From: Marsupella aquatica
Taxonomy: Eukaryota > Marchantiophyta
NCBI GenBank assembly: GCA_973895155.1
Contig: OZ316897.1
Location: 1,488,001-1,552,000 of the forward strand
Length of the DNA: 64,000 nucleotides
Direction: 5' to 3'
Shown: positions 63,684 through 64,000 of the stretch, piece by piece
How the letters are laid out: every line of letters begins with the position of its first letter
Numbering within the stretch: the first letter of the stretch is position 1
Notes under the pieces: model-generated
The model's input: the letters and a program-made list of their open reading frames with translations, nothing else
Databases searched by the model: none
Told to the model about the DNA's origin: nothing
Program-made: the position numbers and the translations under genes

Positions 63684-64000
63684 ACAGGGACGACGGTGGA
63701 TGACTAAGGAGCAAATGGGCGAGCTGGGATCAAAGCTGGCGCGAGGAGTGAAGTGCTGATGCAATGCAAGAGAATGACTTGCCTTTTATACCCTGAGGGC
63801 TCGTCGGCCAATTGGCCAATCCTCCTTTCTAATAGGCTGATACTTTCATGCTTGTAGTGTACCGACCACTCCACAGGTCTGGATCAGGACGTGTCAAAGA
63901 GCCGCCTCCTCGATTTGTTATACAGACCCAAGGGAGACATCCATAACACGCTCGTAAACCAGTAGTACGGATGGCGCTCCGCCGCCAGCCCAAGCGTAAA
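63684..64000 (-). promoter_or_regulatory. LTR with promoter, reverse orientation (copy C, runs off the window)
   Basis: Collinear with 52,838-53,180, including a TATA box (TATAAAAGG) at 63,782-63,790 and the GGCGGCGGAGCGCCAT block at the window edge. The start of the LTR lies beyond 64,000. Confidence 0.65.

Noticed and set aside
1-64000. tRNA or rRNA genes
   Set aside because: I saw no stretch with convincing tRNA box A/B order or rRNA core sequence, though I could not run a scan.

Overview
This window is nuclear DNA from a eukaryote, most likely a streptophyte (charophyte-grade alga or other non-seed plant). Supporting signs are GT-AG introns, an interstitial run of the plant telomere unit AAACCCT, plant-type CACTA (En/Spm) transposase domains (Transpos_assoc, TNP2, DUF4218, DUF4216, Transposase_24, DUF8039-like), a plant-like ribosomal protein eL20 (L18a) pseudogene, and a Ty3/gypsy element carrying a cytosine-5 DNA methyltransferase. 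Retrotransposon-borne methyltransferases of that kind have been reported from charophytes and dinoflagellates. I see no intact ordinary host gene. The window is a stack of nested, mostly decayed mobile elements.

Layout. 0.3-1.6 kb (-): remnant of a PIF1-type helicase gene. 1.6-3.2 kb: GC-rich leader-like sequence. 3.3-3.9 kb (-): LINE 3' end with a zf-RVT domain. 4.0-7.7 kb (+): an intron-containing coiled-coil gene whose later exons resemble a beta-class amino (N4/N6) DNA methyltransferase; its introns each carry a 15-bp palindrome, TAGCGCCNGGCGCTA. 8.2-12 kb (+): an LTR with a TATA box, followed by gag-like and coiled-coil ORFs but no pol. 14.9-17.0 kb (+): a partial copy of a 'cassette' (Cys-rich ORF, then the start of a PHD gene), broken by a CACTA terminus at 17,015. 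17.0-45.8 kb (mostly -): a CACTA element with transposase genes and, upstream in the same orientation, F-box, tandem-BRCT and EDM2-like PHD genes and the Cys-rich ORF. It is interrupted by a coiled-coil element (19.9-22.8 kb) and by a 9.35-kb gypsy element (30,345-39,696, flanked by TACA). 41.3-45.8 kb: eL20 pseudogene pieces, tandem repeats and a probable right CACTA end. 48.4-52.7 kb (+): the fuller copy of the coiled-coil element. 52.7-53.3 kb (-): an LTR fragment. 53.3-62.4 kb (+): a second decayed cassette plus transposase, cut by another CACTA terminus at 62,416. 63.3-64 kb (-): the start of another LTR element.

How it fits together. The gypsy element joins a DNMT3-like methyltransferase (within pol, after protease) to an integrase that ends in a PHD finger, so one polyprotein carries a DNA-methylation writer domain and a putative chromatin reader. 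The CACTA family has picked up or evolved its own chromatin/DNA-damage/ubiquitin-type domains. Copy-to-copy comparison shows that many disabling mutations are C-to-T (CAG to TAG, CGA to TGA, CAA to TAA), as expected from deamination of methylated cytosine.
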